Of a stretch of DNA of 64,000 nucleotides, positions 63,909 through 64,000 are shown one piece after another. The DNA comes from Sphingomonadaceae bacterium OTU29LAMAA1 (GTDB lineage Bacteria > Pseudomonadota > Alphaproteobacteria > Sphingomonadales > Sphingomonadaceae). The notes below the pieces were generated by a model. The model saw only the letters and a program-made list of their open reading frames with translations. It ran no database searches and was not told the DNA's origin. The translations under genes and the position numbers were made by a program. The stretch is taken from NCBI GenBank assembly GCA_024072375.1, contig CP099617.1:36001-100000 (forward strand), in the 5' to 3' direction. The stretch's first letter is position 1. Each line of letters begins with the position of its first letter.

Positions 63909-64000
63909 TCAGCGCCAGCGGCCGGTCTCCATCCACTGCAATAGCGGCCGCAGCGGGATGATCCAGATGATCCCGGTGATCAGGTAGAACGGCAGTTGCA
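63909..64000 (-). CDS. DUF2842 membrane protein (3' end only)
   Basis: Reading in from the right edge on the minus strand: QLPFYLITGIIWIIPLRPLL ending WMETGRWR and TGA at 63,911-63,909. This is the C-terminus of the short sphingomonad DUF2842 family (about 65-75 aa, two membrane helices); the start is beyond the window. Confidence 0.8.
   Translation of the reverse strand, partial: QLPFYLITGIIWIIPLRPLLQWMETGRWR

Overview
The window is high-GC alphaproteobacterial DNA, most likely from a Sphingomonas-type organism. The evidence is the gene content (sphingomonad-like ComM, a DUF2842 protein, a TIGR04290-type methyltransferase, many acyl-CoA genes) and several families of short palindromic intergenic repeats. 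Assignments rest on reading the sequence and recalling families; no database search was run.

Region 1 (1 to about 18,438) looks like one end of an acquired island. A TniA-TniB-TniQ transposition module (18,328 to 14,692, minus strand) abuts the 3' part of comM (18,471-19,136). This implies a Tn5053/Tn7-like element inserted in comM, whose 5' part would lie outside the window to the left. The cargo is a czcC-czcB-czcA heavy-metal RND efflux operon (czcA runs off the left edge), a His-rich periplasmic protein, a short CDF transporter and a divergent MerR regulator with a clear 19-bp-spacer operator-promoter. It also carries an AAA ATPase plus subtilase pair matching the IetAS anti-phage system, a nucleotidyltransferase, a histidine phosphatase and gene debris: a nonsense-interrupted membrane protein and a headless LysR gene abutting a cupin-like gene.

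Region 2 (19,140-41,200) is core-like. It has a tRNA-Leu(CAA), a phospholipase D-family protein and a glycan or glycoconjugate cluster: oxidoreductases, a glycosidase-like protein, a methyltransferase, a phosphatase, two NAD-dependent sugar epimerases, a GT4 glycosyltransferase, two CgeB-like glycosyltransferases, and a third CgeB-like domain fused in frame to a UDP-glucuronate decarboxylase. A Crp/Fnr regulator, an M3 peptidase, an MFS permease, a two-component system and an EF-hand protein follow.

Region 3 (41,300-62,320) is a large acyl-CoA catabolism region: five acyl-CoA dehydrogenases, two thioesterases, a bifunctional enoyl-CoA hydratase/3-hydroxyacyl-CoA dehydrogenase, an acyl-CoA ligase, alcohol and short-chain dehydrogenases, a serine hydrolase and a tandem double-TetR regulator. 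One sub-block (acyl-CoA dehydrogenase, Zn-alcohol dehydrogenase, APH-type kinase, two SDRs) resembles the kinase-dependent 4-hydroxyacyl-CoA route known from mammalian ACAD10/11 and the Pseudomonas lva operon.

Region 4 (62,367-64,000) holds an AI-2E-family permease, two identical tRNA-Asp(GTC) genes and the 3' end of a DUF2842 gene.
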